From positions 57,908,629 through 57,972,628 of the forward strand of contig NC_012878.2 of NCBI RefSeq assembly GCF_000003195.3: 64,000 nt of DNA, read 5' to 3'. Origin of the DNA: Sorghum bicolor (lineage: Eukaryota; Streptophyta; Magnoliopsida; Poales; Poaceae). The notes below the pieces were generated by a model. That model was not told the origin of the DNA. It saw nothing but the letters and a program-made list of their open reading frames with translations, and did no database searches. Positions within the stretch are counted from its first letter, which is position 1. Every line of letters begins with the position of its first letter. This document shows positions 1-12,050 of the stretch, in pieces. The translations under genes and the position numbers were made by a program.

Positions 1-931
1 CATGCCCACCGCCGCCATGACCAGCGCCGCTGCTGTTGTCCGGGTTCATCATGTAGAATGCCTCCGAGTCGCGGGATCCCACGACGCGCTCGAACCGGGC
101 GCGCATGTACATGACGTCGCCCTCGCCGCCGCCGCAGCTGGCGGCGGGGATGACACCGGCGCCCATGGACACGGGCTCCAGCGCGCGGAGCACGCGCCAG
201 TCCGCCGCGCCGCACTCGCGCCGCACCGCGTACCCGCAGCTCTTGCCGTTGCAGTAGGCGCGCCACACCGTCTCCTCCACCAGCTTCTTGCCTCCTCCAC
301 CGGGGCCGCGGCCGGCGGCGCCCGGGGACGGCAGCGAAGCCGCGGCGGCGGACGAGCCCTTGGCGCGCTCGCACTCCAGCGCGATGCGCACCAGGCCCGA
401 GGCCATCTCCCTCACCAGCGCAGCCGTGGGCGCCGCCAGCTCCAGCAGCAGCGCCGGGCACGCGCGCGGGTCCACCTGGAACGCCAGGTGCACGTGGCCG
501 CGCCGGTGGCCGTAGAGCGTGCCGGTGAGACGCGCGCCCAGGCCTACCTGCCTGTGCCGCCCGGCCACGGCGTTGGCCAGCGCGGACCGCAGGCGCGACA
601 CGGCCGTTCGGACCTTCCTCCTCCTCTGCCCCGCCACCGACGCCGGCGCCGGCGGCGGTGGAGGCTGCTGCGGCTGGTGCAGCGCCGGCGCCGCGCGCGC
701 CGCCTTCAGCGGAGGGGACACGACGAAGCCCTCGGAGTGGAAGGACGGGCAGGCGGAGGAGAAGGCCATGGTCGCCTCGTCATCGTCCTCCGCCTCCGAG
801 CTCTTCATGTACTCGTCGTCCCCGAACGTCGCGGCGCCGTGGCTCTTGCTCTTGCCGAGAACCGGCCACTTGAAGTGCCGCCTGGAGAAGGAGAGCGAGT
901 CATGCGGGTTCCTCGCCGTGATGGTTCTCAT
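1..931 (-). CDS. MIZU-KUSSEI 1-like protein (DUF617), 3' part outside the window
   Basis: About 310 residues are visible, starting at the ATG at 929-931 (minus) and running off the left edge, so the C-terminus is missing. The first 125 residues are low-complexity: a basic/aromatic start (RRHFKWPVLGKSKSH), an acidic stretch and a proline run. The DUF617 domain follows from about residue 126 (LGARLTGTLYGHRRGHV, then FQVDPRACPALLLELA, then REMASGLVRIALECE and YMRARFERVVGSRDSEAFYM). This order matches the plant MIZ1 family, whose founding member is needed for root hydrotropism in Arabidopsis and is linked to the endoplasmic reticulum. The paralogue and function here are not known. No intron is seen in the visible part, and family members are usually single-exon. 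The plus-strand open frames over this stretch are GC-rich shadows. Confidence 0.88.
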   Translation of the reverse strand, partial: MRTITARNPHDSLSFSRRHFKWPVLGKSKSHGAATFGDDEYMKSSEAEDDDEATMAFSSACPSFHSEGFVVSPPLKAARAAPALHQPQQPPPPPAPASVAGQRRRKVRTAVSRLRSALANAVAGRHRQVGLGARLTGTLYGHRRGHVHLAFQVDPRACPALLLELAAPTAALVREMASGLVRIALECERAKGSSAAAASLPSPGAAGRGPGGGGKKLVEETVWRAYCNGKSCGYAVRRECGAADWRVLRALEPVSMGAGVIPAASCGGGEGDVMYMRARFERVVGSRDSEAFYMMNPDNSSGAGHGGGGH

Positions 932-1257
932 GGTGGTGCGGTGCCTTGCTGTCTTCGCCTTGTCCTATCCTGAGCTAGCTCAAGCTTTCTTGGTGAAAGC
1001 AGAGGAATGCAATGGACTGGAGAGCTACGCGCTTGTGTTGGGCTGTGTGCGCGAGGTTATATTCAAAGCTGAGCTGAACTGTAGGAGTACTCCCACTCGT
1101 TCCTCTAGCCACCACCACCACCACAGTCCACAGCGCTAGGGCTTTTGTACTGGGAGGAGGCTGGTGAGCTGAACCCACCAAACAGGGCAGAGGAGGAAGA
1201 TGTGTGTGTGAGAGAGAGAGAGGAGTGTTGTTTCTTTTTTTTTCTTGCTTGGCCTTT
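932..1257. other. 5' flank of the MIZ1-like gene
   Basis: Probable 5'UTR and promoter of the minus-strand MIZ1-like gene. It holds a (CAC)n run near 1110-1125 and a GT/GA-rich simple repeat at 1201-1223. No clear TATA box was found. Confidence 0.4.
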
Positions 1258-1499
1258 GGCCTTGTTTAGTTCCCAAAAATTTTATAAAATTTTTCAGATT
1301 CTCCGTCACATCGAATCTTTAGACGTATGCATGAAGTATTAAATATAGACGAAAATAAAAACTAATTATATAGTTTTGTCGGAATTGACGAGACGAATCT
1401 TTTGAGCCTAGTTAGTTTATGATTGGCCAATATTTGTCAAATACAAACGAAATTGGTACTATTCGCATTTTGCAAAATATTTTGGACCTAAAAAAGGCC
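1258..1499 (+). mobile_element. MITE, GGCCTTGTTTAG family, copy 1
   Basis: The element begins GGCCTTGTTTAGTTCC and ends in a degenerate inverse (GGACCTAAAAAAGGCC). It shares the family core: a CACATCGAATCTTTAGACG-like block, GCATGAAGTATTAAATATAGACG, GACGAGACGAATCTTTTGAG and CCTAGTTAGTTTATGATTGG. The flanking TTT on both sides could be a 3-bp target duplication. Several other copies in this window have TTA or TAA duplications, as expected for Tourist/PIF-Harbinger-type MITEs. Confidence 0.85.
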
Positions 1500-4132
1500 T
1501 TTGTGCTGTGTGGGCTGTGGCTGAAGGCCCTGGGCCGGTGGGTCCTGCAGGTCTGGCCATTGTTTCTTTCTTGTGAGGAAATGGTAGACAGGAACTGAGA
1601 TTGTGGCAGCAGGGGCAGGATTGAGGAATTTATGGTTTGATTAGATAATTGGGGCCCCTGAGATTGCGTGTGTATGTGTGACAGACAGAGAGTGACAAGA
1701 GAGAGAGGAGGGGGCCGTGCCTGCTTTGAATTTGATGCTGGTGGGGGATTGTTAATTCGTGAGCACCTGAATGTGATTATGTTAGTGAGTGCTGATGATG
1801 TACTGATGAGGCTTGAGTGAAGTGTTCATTGGCTTGTTCTCAGAGGTTTCTGTCTCCAGGTTCTCAGCGGTTTTTATGGGCAGCAGATTAGAAAACAGCT
1901 GCCATCTTGTTTAGGTTCCGAACAAACGAAGACTTGATCGCCTGATTGGTACTATGGTTGTCTTGCTGAATTTTCTGATGGAGCATAGTAAAAGTATATA
2001 CAGTGATATAAGCTTAGTGCCTTCATTTGTCAGGATAAGCAAATTCATTCTCTGAATAGCGTCTTCAAGCTTACTGTTGGAGTATTATACCTATAAGCAC
2101 GTAACCACTGCTGTGCATTGACATGCTGAAAACTACGCTAAGAATCGAAGCGTCTTTGTCAGAAACACAAGCGAAACCAACGCAACTAATGAAGCATCTT
2201 CCTTTAAATACGGGAACAGATGGGCATGCAGATGCAGTGTCGCTTTACCTAACTGTACCGAACTGAAGCTCATAGTCCCAGTGCGGCCGTGCGAGGACCA
2301 GCAGTTGAGCACAATAAAACTGAAAACAACACGTATAGGAATACACAGTCCAAGTGTTTCTCCATTATAAAAAAACAACAGCGAAGCTGTGCGGTACATT
2401 TCTCCATGAAAGAAAAGGAAATAAAAGGAGCATTTCGTGTCGCTCAATTTTAGAGTTTTGGTCATTTCATTTCAGATTGTTTCATCTTTGTGGCTCCTGT
2501 CAGAGCGTTTCTTTAACGGAATCTTTCTCAAAGATGGACTACGAGCTGGACACGCTACTGTAACATGCAATTCGCCAATTCCGAGTCCTTTTACTTTCAA
2601 TCGTGTACGGTGTGGAGTGTGCACCTTTCTTTTGAACGGGAAGTATAGTGAAGTGACCGTGATGAGTGAGAACGTGAGATCCAAAGTCCCAGCAGCTGTG
2701 AAGAGCTGACTGCGGCTGCGGCGGCAGATTGCAGGAGCAGAAGAGAAAGACGACGAGGGGAGAGGGGAGAGCAGCGGCGGCGGCAGAGGGAAAGCAGAGA
2801 GGAGGAGGGCGTTGCTGTTTTTTTCCTCTGCCAAAGCTGCTTGGGGATCGGCGCCACGCGACGCGAGGCCGGTCCCAAAGGTGCGGCTATGGCCACAAAG
2901 CGAAAGCTGCTGCGTGCTGCCGGCCTTGCTTTGACCAGGGCCTGTAGCGCCACACACACCGCCACAGCCCACAGGTGGCAGGCCACCCACTGCCACTGCC
3001 ACTGCCAGGCAGGGGACCGACGCCGCGACGGCGACGGTGCGTGGCGGACCGGATCGGAAGCGCCGGGCGCCGGCGCAGGTCGGGTCCAGGTGAGGACGTG
3101 ACACGCCGTACGAGCCGCCGGCCCCTCGTCCTCGTAGCAGTAGCTATGACTGGCACTACGGCTGCCGGCCTCCGCCCCTCCCTCCACGAGACCAGACGAG
3201 ACCAGACCAGAGTCCAGACCACGACGCCGTGTCCGTGCCGTGCTACGCTGCGAGCCTGCAACGCCGACGCGATCGGCGTTCGGCAGGGAGGGACAGACCA
3301 CGGCTAGCTCCGTCGGTGTCCGTCCATCGTCGCCCTGTTAGTGATAGTAGTGTACAGTGCTGTCTATTGCATTGTGATCTCGACGAATGCCGTAATAATG
3401 ACGAGATTAATTAACCACGTGATTAATTAACCACATGATTGTGATACATGTAATGTATATCCAATGTGGTAAGATCCGCCACGATTGGCGGCGCCTCTCC
3501 ATCTTATTTATTTCTACCAAACCGATCAACCGCTGGAGGGTTCAAAAAGGTCTCAATCCTATCCAGACCAGTGCCGGCGGCGTCCACAAGGCCGCTGTTA
3601 TCAGGAAAAAGGTGATCTTCATATGTAGAGGGTTCTCGAACCATTAACTGATGAATCACGTCCATCTACAACACCACCATCTACTGCATCACCACCGGAG
3701 GCTCCAATAGCGACTGCCAACGCTGATCTAGCACTAATCCTTATGCATTAGTTAATTAGTGGTCATATAATAGTTTAAAACTAAAATCTCATGTAAGATT
3801 GTACATGTTTTATGTTATGTTTAGATTTAATACTGTCGTCCCTGTGTAAGGTTATACATGTGTTTATGCTATGCTTAGATCTATCGCGGTCGTCCCTGCC
3901 GCTGATCTGATTGCAGCTGGCCTGCTGCTATGCTGATGTCCGCCGCGCCTTCTTCACAATTTCGCGTCTGCTCCAGGGTTTCGTACTGTTGTGTATCATG
4001 TCAACAGGGCAACAGTCCTTGTCCTTCCACTCATGAATGACGATCGATGGCTCAGCCACTCAGGGGCAGGGATAAGAACACCAACTCACCGAGCAAAGAA
4101 GAATGGCGGGTTAAAATGCCGTGCGGTATTGA
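1500..4132. other. Intergenic region, no gene supported
   Basis: Open frames over 2470-3300 on both strands are arginine-, proline- and glutamine-rich, overlap each other, and come from GC-rich DNA; none shows a domain. A 16-bp direct repeat with a G-box-like CCACGTGATT lies at about 3406-3440. A diverged direct repeat with a period of about 53 bp (TGTAAG..GTACATG..TTAGAT..GTCGTCCCTG) lies at about 3791-3898. Confidence 0.4.
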
Positions 4133-4358
4133 GGGATTGTTTAGTTCTATTTTTTTAAAAAAAATTCGTCAAACTGAATCTTACGGTATATGCATGAAAC
4201 ATTAAATATAGATAAAAAATTAATTGTACAGTTTGTCTGTAATTTGTGAGACAAATCTTTTAAGCCTAGTTAGTCTATGATTGGACAATAATTGTCAGAG
4301 ACAAACGAAATTGCTACGGTAGCCATTTTATAAAAAAATTTCGCACTAAACAGGACCT
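4133..4358 (+). mobile_element. MITE, GGCCTTGTTTAG family, copy 2
   Basis: The ends are GGGATTGTTTAGTTC and GCACTAAACAGGACC. The core has the family blocks ATGCATGAAACATTAAATATAGAT and CCTAGTTAGTCTATGATTGG, with more divergence than the other copies. The target duplication is unclear. Confidence 0.8.
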
Positions 4359-4490
4359 CAAACAACGCATGCTTCCATGATGACGATACTAAGTGGTGGC
4401 GATCGTTTGTCTTGTGACCGTAGTTAGTGGGGGTGATTGTTTGTCTTGTGACCGTATTGTGGTTTCACGCCATACACGTGCTATGTTCTA

Positions 4491-4695
4491 CTCACTTTGT
4501 CCTGAAACATAAAGAGTTTAGATTTCTCTTAAGTTACAAAATTAATAGAGAAGAGCATTAATATTTAACATAATTTATAAAATATCTAATTTAAAGTCCT
4601 AAGCAAATTTCTCTTTTTTATAAATTTATTAATTAAGATTAGTATAATTTACCTTATGAAAAAACTACATCTCCCATATTTCAAGATAGAGAGAG
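4491..4695. mobile_element. Stowaway-like MITE (diverged)
   Basis: The element is flanked by TA on both sides. The ends are CTCACTTTGTCCTGAAACAT and, inverted, CTCTCTCTATCTTGAAATAT. The CTC-start ends with TA duplications are typical of Stowaway (Tc1/mariner) MITEs; the interior is AT-rich with no coding capacity. Confidence 0.6.
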
Positions 4696-4830
4696 TAGTA
4701 CAATATAAAAGGTGGCCCAGATTTGTGAAAGTAGTACAATATAAAAGCGTGGAAGCCATAAGAAGTATGGCTAGAAAATTGCAACCAAGCATCCCTCGAT
4801 TTTTTTTTATGTTTTCCTACATTTTTACTA

Positions 4831-5064
4831 CCTCCATCCCAAATTGTAAGTCGTTTGACTTTTTTTACCCCAAGTTTGACCACTCGTCTTATTCAAAAAA
4901 TTTATGCAAATATAGTCAAATTTTAAGTTATTATTAAAAAACTTTTATTAATAAACCAATACACAACAAAAAAAAGTGATATTTTGTACAAAACTTTGAA
5001 TAAGACGAGTGGTCAAACTTGATATTAAAAAAGTCAAACGACTTACAATTTGGGATGGATTGAG
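4831..5064. mobile_element. Stowaway-like MITE with long inverted repeats
   Basis: The left arm contains CATCCCAAATTGTAAGTCG and GACCACTCGTCTTATTC; the right arm is the inverse of the same blocks. The arms run about 75 bp and are nearly perfect, around an AT-rich loop, with TA flanks. The transcript would fold into a strong hairpin. The family is inferred from the ends; superfamily is moderately sure. Confidence 0.8.
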
Positions 5065-5345
5065 TACTATGATAAGAAAATAATTTATTTTTTAAAATAA
5101 ATGTTCTAATTCCTTTGTTCCATGCCTTCGAAGAAAACCAGTCCGGATGGCCACCGAGACTCTAGGCGTGGAGCTAAACCATCTCTGTCAGTCAATAGTC
5201 AACACCAAAATGGCTGCAAATACAACTGTGTACCAACATCTAAACTGTGATGGACTGTTATCTGGGTGACTGATGAGGACTACATGTGTCAAGTGTCATC
5301 AACAACTATTTTGACTCTCTGACACGTAGAGGTTTTTACTATTAG

Positions 5346-5576
5346 GGCCTTGTTTAGTTCCTAAAAACTTTGCAAATTTTTTCAGTGGTCATATTAAATA
5401 TTGTGGCAAATGCATAAAGCATCAAATATAGATAAAAAATAACTAATTGTACAATTTACATGTAAATTGCGAGACAAATTTTATAAGTTTAGTTAGTTTA
5501 CGATTGGACAATATTTGTCAAATATAAACAAAAATACTACTGTGTACATTTTAAAAAATTGGAACTAAACAATACT
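5346..5576 (+). mobile_element. MITE, GGCCTTGTTTAG family, copy 3
   Basis: The ends are GGCCTTGTTTAGTTCC and GGAACTAAACAATAC, with TTA on both sides (ATTA-GGGCC and AATAC-TTA), a clear 3-bp target duplication. The internal family blocks are present. Confidence 0.87.
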
Positions 5577-6506
5577 TAGGTAGACGTGCGGAGTGCAGAC
5601 GTGACGTGATGCAGCCAGGCAGCCACCCATACGGCGATCAGAATCCTTTGGGCCGGACCATTTCCTCGCATGCCGATACGGCTGCCGGCACAGCACGGCC
5701 GCCGCATCCAATGCTGGTCACCTAACATGCAGCACGTTACACGTACGGTTGGAATTCTGGAAGGACGGTGACAGACAGAACTCATGGTCGCGACGAGGGT
5801 GCGACAGAAGAGCCTCACCCGGCTGCCCGGCGACACCCACGCGACATGGCATGGAGGCGGCCGGCAGTCGGCGCCTACCTCCCGGCACGCGAGCACGGCG
5901 GTAGCCGACACGCGCTGCGCTCGACCAAACAGCGGAAATTGCCAGACCATCTAGCCACGTACTAACATTTCTATGGTCCAGTAAATAGGTCCTACTAACA
6001 TTTCTCACATGAATTGGCGATATATTCTTATGATCAAACAACCTCCTATTCTATTTACAGAATTGTATTAGGATTTTATACATTTTGTCCAAAGAAAACA
6101 AGGAAGGTAAACACATCTAGGCGTAGAGTATAAGGAAGTAGTAGAGCACTGCCTACAGGCTACAGCCAAGAGGCCCCTCAGATCTTCCATCAGTGGCAAC
6201 TGGCGCCCCCGAGCACTGCGTACAAGCTGCATTTCCTTGACCCAGTGAAAACTCTGAAAATTCCTGGACCCTATGTAGTTCCCCATGTTGGCACAATGCG
6301 CAGATGCATAGCTTTCTTGTGCATGCATGCGGAGGAAACCCTTTCTCTGTACAGGCCTATCACAAAGCAAGTAAAATTCTCAATATAGCATGAAAAATCG
6401 ATTCATTCGAGCACTTCAAAAACTGATTGAGGAACAGAAAGACCAAAGCCAAACTGAAAGATCATATTGACCGTACAATATTGAGATAGAAAGAAGCAAA
6501 ACCTGT
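5577..6506. other. Region downstream of the methylesterase-like gene
   Basis: The part next to 6507, to about 6060, is probably the 3'UTR of the minus-strand methylesterase-like gene. The GC-rich stretch 5580-5960 has short overlapping open frames without recognisable domains. Confidence 0.4.
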
Positions 6507-9500
6507 TTAGAAGGGACTAATTTGGCGGGCCAATTTAATTTGCCACTCATAAACCAGGCGCTCCGGGGTAGGTGCTGAAGCGGCCTTCTCACGCGCACTT
6601 GCATCATCAACATGAATGACAGATAAAACATCTTCAAGCATTTTGTCCCTGCCACCCCTTAGTGGATCCTACAATGGAGCATCAGGTCAAGGCTACAAAC
6701 AAGTAGAAAAGGATAATATGTGAAGTTTTGGATGACAGAATGTTTTCAGTGAATTATCTGCAGAACTCCTATAAGATGGCAGCATTTCAAATAGCTCTAT
6801 TTACTATTTCGCAGTGTTTTCTTGACTACTTCAAACACAGCTCTAAAAGAAAGTAGATATTTTTCAGTCAATAATTTTTCGCTTAAGGTTTCAGTAAAGT
6901 GAACTGAGGGGGCCTAATCCACGACATCCTATAAACTATAAATCTCACGAGCATAGGAAGTTAGGTTCATGCTGAAGTTCATTGTTTTTTCATTCCTTTG
7001 GAATAAAGCCTGCTGAAGTGGATGCAGTAATGTATGTAAAATGAGCATTGTCCTGCGATCCTTGTCATTGGAGTTATAAAACCAATAGATGAAAGTTCTC
7101 AAGAGCCATTCACATAGCAGCGTGTTAGTTGATCAACTAATGATAAAAGCTTTAAAAACTAAAAAGCACAAGAACAGAAGTGATATGGCTTCATATTCTG
7201 GTATTCAATAACCTACCTGTAAAAATACATCAGTATGTGTTTTCCCTTCATACAATTGTAACTCTACTTTTCCACCAGCTTGTTTAAGAACATCCGCAAA
7301 AGTTGCACTGTGTTAAAATACAGAGCTATTCAGAGCCAGAAGATGGAGCAAGAAAGGATTATCTTGAACAGAAAGGCAAACCAATGTTCCCAAATAATGA
7401 TACAATGGTTATATGAGCTTGTATTCAGAAATGAAAACTAATAATGGCACGAAACTATTTTTTTAGGGGCACAATTACTTGTAAAATGTTATTAAAAGTC
7501 AAGAGTCAAAATTGGAGCAATGGTTCCTATCTACAAGTAGGATTCCAAACCAAAATAAATTGCTAAAATATGACTAGAACTTTGTTTGTATATTCAATTT
7601 AAAATTGGTGTTAGCATCTTGACAAAAAGAAGCAAAAAAAAAAACTCAAATAAAGCAGTGGAAATATATAATCACTTGAGGTATCAATACGACGGTTAGA
7701 GTAAGCTAGTCCAGAACAAAAGTATTCAACCTCGCAGATGATGGTATGGAGTAATCTGCTGTTCCATGCAGTAGTACAATCTGAGGTAGCAGAGATATGG
7801 TTTCTGCACTTAATTTTTTGGCGACAATTTCAGGTGAGAAACGTGGCAGTGATTCCTCTCCCTCCATTATGCTGAAATCGTGGTTTGTAATTTAGTCAGC
7901 ACTTATTCAATTGCAAAAAAAGAAACACCTCCACCAAAAAAAAAAAATCCACATTATTTACCTGAGAAATATTGAACGATAAAGACCACGTTCATGAAAG
8001 TGATCAACCAAATTCTGGATGTTGTATCTGCAAATTGCAAATAAGTACATATGTCATGTAGGATCAGCAACACTACCTTCGTATCTCAGTTTGGGACCAG
8101 CAGAAACAGAGTGATGTGGTGGTACCGTGGTAGTATGTTTTGTATGACAGATCATTTTATATTTTTATCCAAGAAGTCTGGCCTTTTCTAGAATTGAAGG
8201 GCTACCCCAGTTTCACAAATCAGATTTCATTCTTCAAGCTTGGTGCAAGCATTTTTATTGCTTTATCAGATAATTTTTTATGTGCTAGTAATGTTGAGAA
8301 ATGTTTAATAATACGATACATGATTAAGAATATAAATTTACAGACACAATAAAACAGATGCCGAGGCTTTAAAGCTCTCACCCTCCAGATAAACCAAAAT
8401 ACGCTTTTATTTGAGCCAGATTCCAATAGGTACTCTCTCCCTTGGATTCTTTAACTGCTTGCTCTAAGAGAGCACAGGCCGCAATATGTGCTCCTGCTGA
8501 TTGACCCATCAAGTAAATTCTGCAGATTGTCATAAATTGATTTATTAAAAGGTAACAATTAAAATACAAGATCTAAAGCAGAGAGGATACAGAGCTCAAA
8601 GAACAACTGTAACTACTTGCAAACAAATGGCAAAGTATCACTTACTTATCAGGATCCCCTCCAAAGCTAACAACATTTTTACAGATGAATGATATTGCCT
8701 CAGAAGCATCAGTGACCATGTCGCTTATTGTTCCTTGAGGGAAATTTCTGCCAGTCATATTTAAATTTTGCCAATCAGGCAAAGAGAAATCAACCAGTCA
8801 ATACTCAAAATTAATTAAAAAATACAGGCCAAAGACATAATGGTGAATTACATGTATGTGGTGTATACATCACAAAATTCTTTAAGGCATCAGCACCTGT
8901 AATCAATACAAGCTACTATAATTCCTCTCTCTGCTAACCGCCTTCCAAGGAGAGCACCCCACGCCTTGTAACTAAATATAAACCACATTAGTAACAAAGG
9001 AAAGTCACCATGAATGAACCCTGTAATGTATTGTCATTCGTGAGGAAACTGTCACTTACCCAATGATCCAAGCTCCACCAGTTACAAATGCCACAACTGG
9101 ACTGGATTTGCTGTTATCTCTGGGCATGTACAAATCCAACCTGCATAATATCTCTGGATCTACTGTTACAAATCCTCGAGGACACTATATAGCACGTGAC
9201 TTTTAATCTATACCTTACCTATTTCTTGGTTGTTCTCCATAGACTACACTTCTAATAACCTGACTTGAAAAGAAATAGTAGTACCCAACTGGAAACAAAC
9301 AAAAAACGGGGTATACATATTAGTTGTTAGAACATGTTATACCAACCATATTTCGGCACCATTTATCAACAGCATATAAGGAAGCAAATTGTTTATCAAG
9401 AAAAGGTTGGGGAAAAACATACCCAACAAAGAGGCAAATAATATGTAAACATAATTAATATTTTCAGATAACCAAAAGTTAAATCCCTTATCGCACACCT

Positions 9501-10256
9501 TTTATGAAACCAGGCATGAGTAAAACTGCATACACAAGGAGTGCAATAAGCTGCGATATCCACCGATAACCAACCCTGAAAAATCACAAAAGCATGTCAG
9601 CAAATCAATCATGATGCTCTGATGTATCTGTGCAATGCATGCTATGGATGGACAACAAATTGTATATTGTGTGATATGAATTTTGAGCTAGAAATGCAAA
9701 TTAACATTTAGCTCTATGCAAGCAACATATATAGTCCACGACATCCCTTAGAACTATTTGGAAAGGGGGGACAAAGTTTTCGTAGCTTGCTACCAATATT
9801 ACTGGTTCTTAGCACCATAAGAAATAGGGTTGCAGGTTCTGATAAATTACCATTACCCTTAACCACTACTCTCCATATAGGACACAACAACTGTAATACT
9901 ACACAATAATCTACCGGAGAGGTGTCAGAGAAACGGCAACCACCACCGATCAACGAACTGAAGCGAAACATGGAAGCCTATCGCGAGTAATTGGTAAACG
10001 TAGATCACCCGAGGTATCCGAGCAGGGTGAATGCGAGTCCCGTGACGAGGTACGTCTCGGCGGCGGCGTGCCCGACGTCCTCCCGGAAGGTGGAGCGCCT
10101 CCCGTCGCCCGCGCGGCCGCTGCGGGGGCTTGAGTAGTCGAGCGGGACGGGGCCGGTGCGGCGGCGCAGGCCCTGCTGGGGCCCGCCGCGCGGGACGAAG
10201 GCCTCCCCCTCGGCGCTCCCGCCCCCGCCGGCGGGGTGGTCGCTGGCGTGCTGCAT
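6507..10256 (-). CDS. Isoprenylcysteine alpha-carbonyl methylesterase (ICME-like), 11 exons
   Basis: Exons read on the minus strand: 10256-10009, 9575-9499, 9288-9219, 9140-9060, 8971-8897, 8747-8646, 8519-8382, 8027-7962, 7871-7731, 7307-7217, 6668-6507. They join in frame to 1251 nt, 416 aa plus stop. Residues 68-106 hold one or two hydrophobic membrane segments. An alpha/beta-hydrolase domain follows: oxyanion motif GGAW at 153-156, nucleophile GQSAG with Ser225, probable acid Asp325 (GTADYSIP) and His357 (GKTHTDVF). In plants ICME removes the methyl ester from isoprenylated proteins, reversing ICMT at the ER/Golgi and affecting ABA signalling. The length is close to the Arabidopsis protein (about 427 aa). 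I chose the ATG at 10254-10256; an in-frame ATG at 10553 would add a low-complexity leader lying over the G-rich 5' region. Family is sure; which member (ICME or ICME-LIKE) is not. Confidence 0.93.
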
Positions 10257-11404
10257 TGCCACGGCGATCGACGGGTGCGAGGGTCCCGGCGGCAGTGTAG
10301 GGTGAGGGGAGCGGGCTCGGGGTGGCCTGGAGGTGCAGTCATGGAGAGGGAGGGAGGGAGGGAGGGAGGGGTGAGAGGGGGAGGTTGGGGAGGCCAAAAT
10401 TAGGAGGCGGATGAGCGCGCTAGTCGCGATCGCGACGGCGAGAGTGCTCGCCGCAGCCCGCGTGTGGCTGTGCGCAACGGAACGGAGGACGCCGGGGCGC
10501 GGCGGGGGTGCGGAGCGAGCCATTGGTCCGGACGAGAACAGACTGACGAGCACCCTACCCGTTGGAGCCCACTAGTCTGTCTCTACAACAGCTGCTGGTG
10601 GGCTGGGACTCATTTTGGTTGGGCCTCTCTGACTGGTGACTGGGTTGCCGTTGGCCGACCGCGAGTCCTCGACGACACGCGGCGCCAAGCTGGCTTTGCG
10701 CGTGCGCCGGCGGCCGGCGCTGCTGTGGCCTGTGCATGGGCGAGCACGGCGAACGGTCACGGCGCGACGGTGGAAATGGAAACCGCGTGCGGCGCCGGCG
10801 CGTCTGCATGCGGCGTCTGGAAACGGACCACGGTTTTGAGCGGGGACGACAGCCCGGCCCCGGTTCACGGTCTCTCAGGCTGTTACGATGCGCGTCGGGC
10901 GTTGCACAGGTCGGTCGGTGCACGGCACATGCACGGATGGGCTGCTCTGCATCAGCTCAGCGTGAAAAGCGGATCGCGGTCACGCTTCTCGGTGCTACCG
11001 CGCCACGCCACCACAAAACACAAGTGATTTCGATGGAAGAGTAGAGCCGAGAGCAGTGAGGATTGTTTATCTCCAAAATAGTTAAGTTTTCTTTGTTTGA
11101 TCCATTAGAATTTGTGTGAATTTTTGGCATTTCGTAGTGCGCGCGCTGCCAAATGGCCCTAATCCGCAACAAAAAGAACCGCGTTAGCATATTAGAAACG
11201 AGAGAGATTGAGCAGCAAGGTTGAGCAAATTCAACGAAAATATGTACACATTTTCCATCAATGAGTTTTTGAGTTACATTATCTGTGTCAGTTATCCTAC
11301 ACTGACTGACCTGATGAGCATCTTCCTAACAAAAAAGAGAGAGAACAAGTAATCATTGCTGCAGCCGGTGAGCGAGATCAATCCATCATCAGGGGCATGG
11401 GGCG
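10257..11404. other. Promoter/5'UTR of the methylesterase-like gene and spacer
   Basis: GC-rich first 300 bases, probably 5'UTR and core promoter of the minus-strand gene at 6507-10256. The rest, to 11404, lies beyond the 3' end of the CML gene. Overlapping open frames on both strands at 10460-11040 lack domains. Confidence 0.4.
10346..10397 (+). repeat. G-rich (GGGA)n tract
   Basis: About six GGGA units are followed by further G4-5 runs, 90-140 bp upstream of the chosen ATG of the minus-strand methylesterase-like gene. The plus strand (the gene's template strand) has the spacing expected for a G-quadruplex. Confidence 0.75.
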
Positions 11405-11977
11405 TCATGCGACGCCGAGGAAGTCGAGGGCGGACTTGGCCATGACGGCGGCGAACTCCTGGAAGCTGATGACGCCATCGCCATCGGCGTCAGCGTCGCG
11501 CATCATGCGCGTGAGCTCCTCGAAGGTGAGCGGCTGGCCAAGTCGGGCCATGGAGCGCGCCAGCTCGGCGGCGGAGATGAATCCGTTGCCGTCGCGGTCG
11601 AAGGCGCGGAACACCTCCAGGAGCTGGGCCTGGTCGACGAGGTGCGTCTGCGTGGTGAGCAGCGGCGCGATGGCGGCCGCCAGCTCGCCGAACTCCACCA
11701 AGCCGTTGCCGTCCGAGTCCATGGCGGCCAGCAGCGCCCGCGCCTCCTCCCCCGTCGGGCGCAGGCCCAGCGACCGCAGCAGCGCCGCTAGCTCTAGCTG
11801 CGTCAGGCTGCCGTCGCCGTCCATGTCGAACCGCTGGAAGATCTCCCGCAGCTGCTTCAGCTGGCTGCCCCGCAGCTGCGGATGTGGATGCGGCTGTGGC
11901 TGTGGCTGTGGCTTCGGCGCCGGAGAAGAGGCCGCTGCTGCCGCCGCCGGTGCTGACCTTGCCATGGACGAACTCAA
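11405..11977 (-). CDS. Calmodulin-like protein (CML) with four EF-hands, intronless
   Basis: A 190-aa single-exon gene. Residues 1-38 are an Ala/Pro/Gln/His-rich tail (PKPQPQPQPHPHPQ). Four canonical EF-hand loops follow: 51-62 (DMDGDGSLTQLE), 87-98 (DSDGNGLVEFGE), 127-138 (DRDGNGFISAAE) and 163-174 (DADGDGVISFQE). Each has acidic or Asn residues at positions 1, 3 and 5, Gly at 6 and Glu at 12, so all four should bind calcium. Plant CMLs of this form act as calcium sensors in cytosol and nucleus. A MARLGQPLTFEELTRMM linker precedes loop 4. A TATA-like ATAAATAA lies on the minus strand about 75 bp upstream. The long plus-strand frame over it (11397-12368) is a shadow. It resembles rice CML16/CML18-type proteins, but I do not assign a number. 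Confidence 0.95.
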   Translation of the reverse strand: MSSSMARSAPAAAAAASSPAPKPQPQPQPHPHPQLRGSQLKQLREIFQRFDMDGDGSLTQLELAALLRSLGLRPTGEEARALLAAMDSDGNGLVEFGELAAAIAPLLTTQTHLVDQAQLLEVFRAFDRDGNGFISAAELARSMARLGQPLTFEELTRMMRDADADGDGVISFQEFAAVMAKSALDFLGVA

Positions 11978-12050
11978 CTTGTGGAGACGGAGGACGAACT
12001 CGACTGCGGGGTGCAGGGATGGAGATGAGGGGCGAGGAGACGGTGACCGG

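Noticed and set aside
2..973. 323-aa open frame on the plus strand
   Set aside because: It is antisense to the MIZ1-like gene, Arg/His/Ala-rich without a domain, and open only because the region is GC-rich.
2472..3301. Several overlapping frames of 110-234 aa
   Set aside because: Both strands are open at once in a GC-rich patch, with low-complexity translations and no domain or splice pattern.
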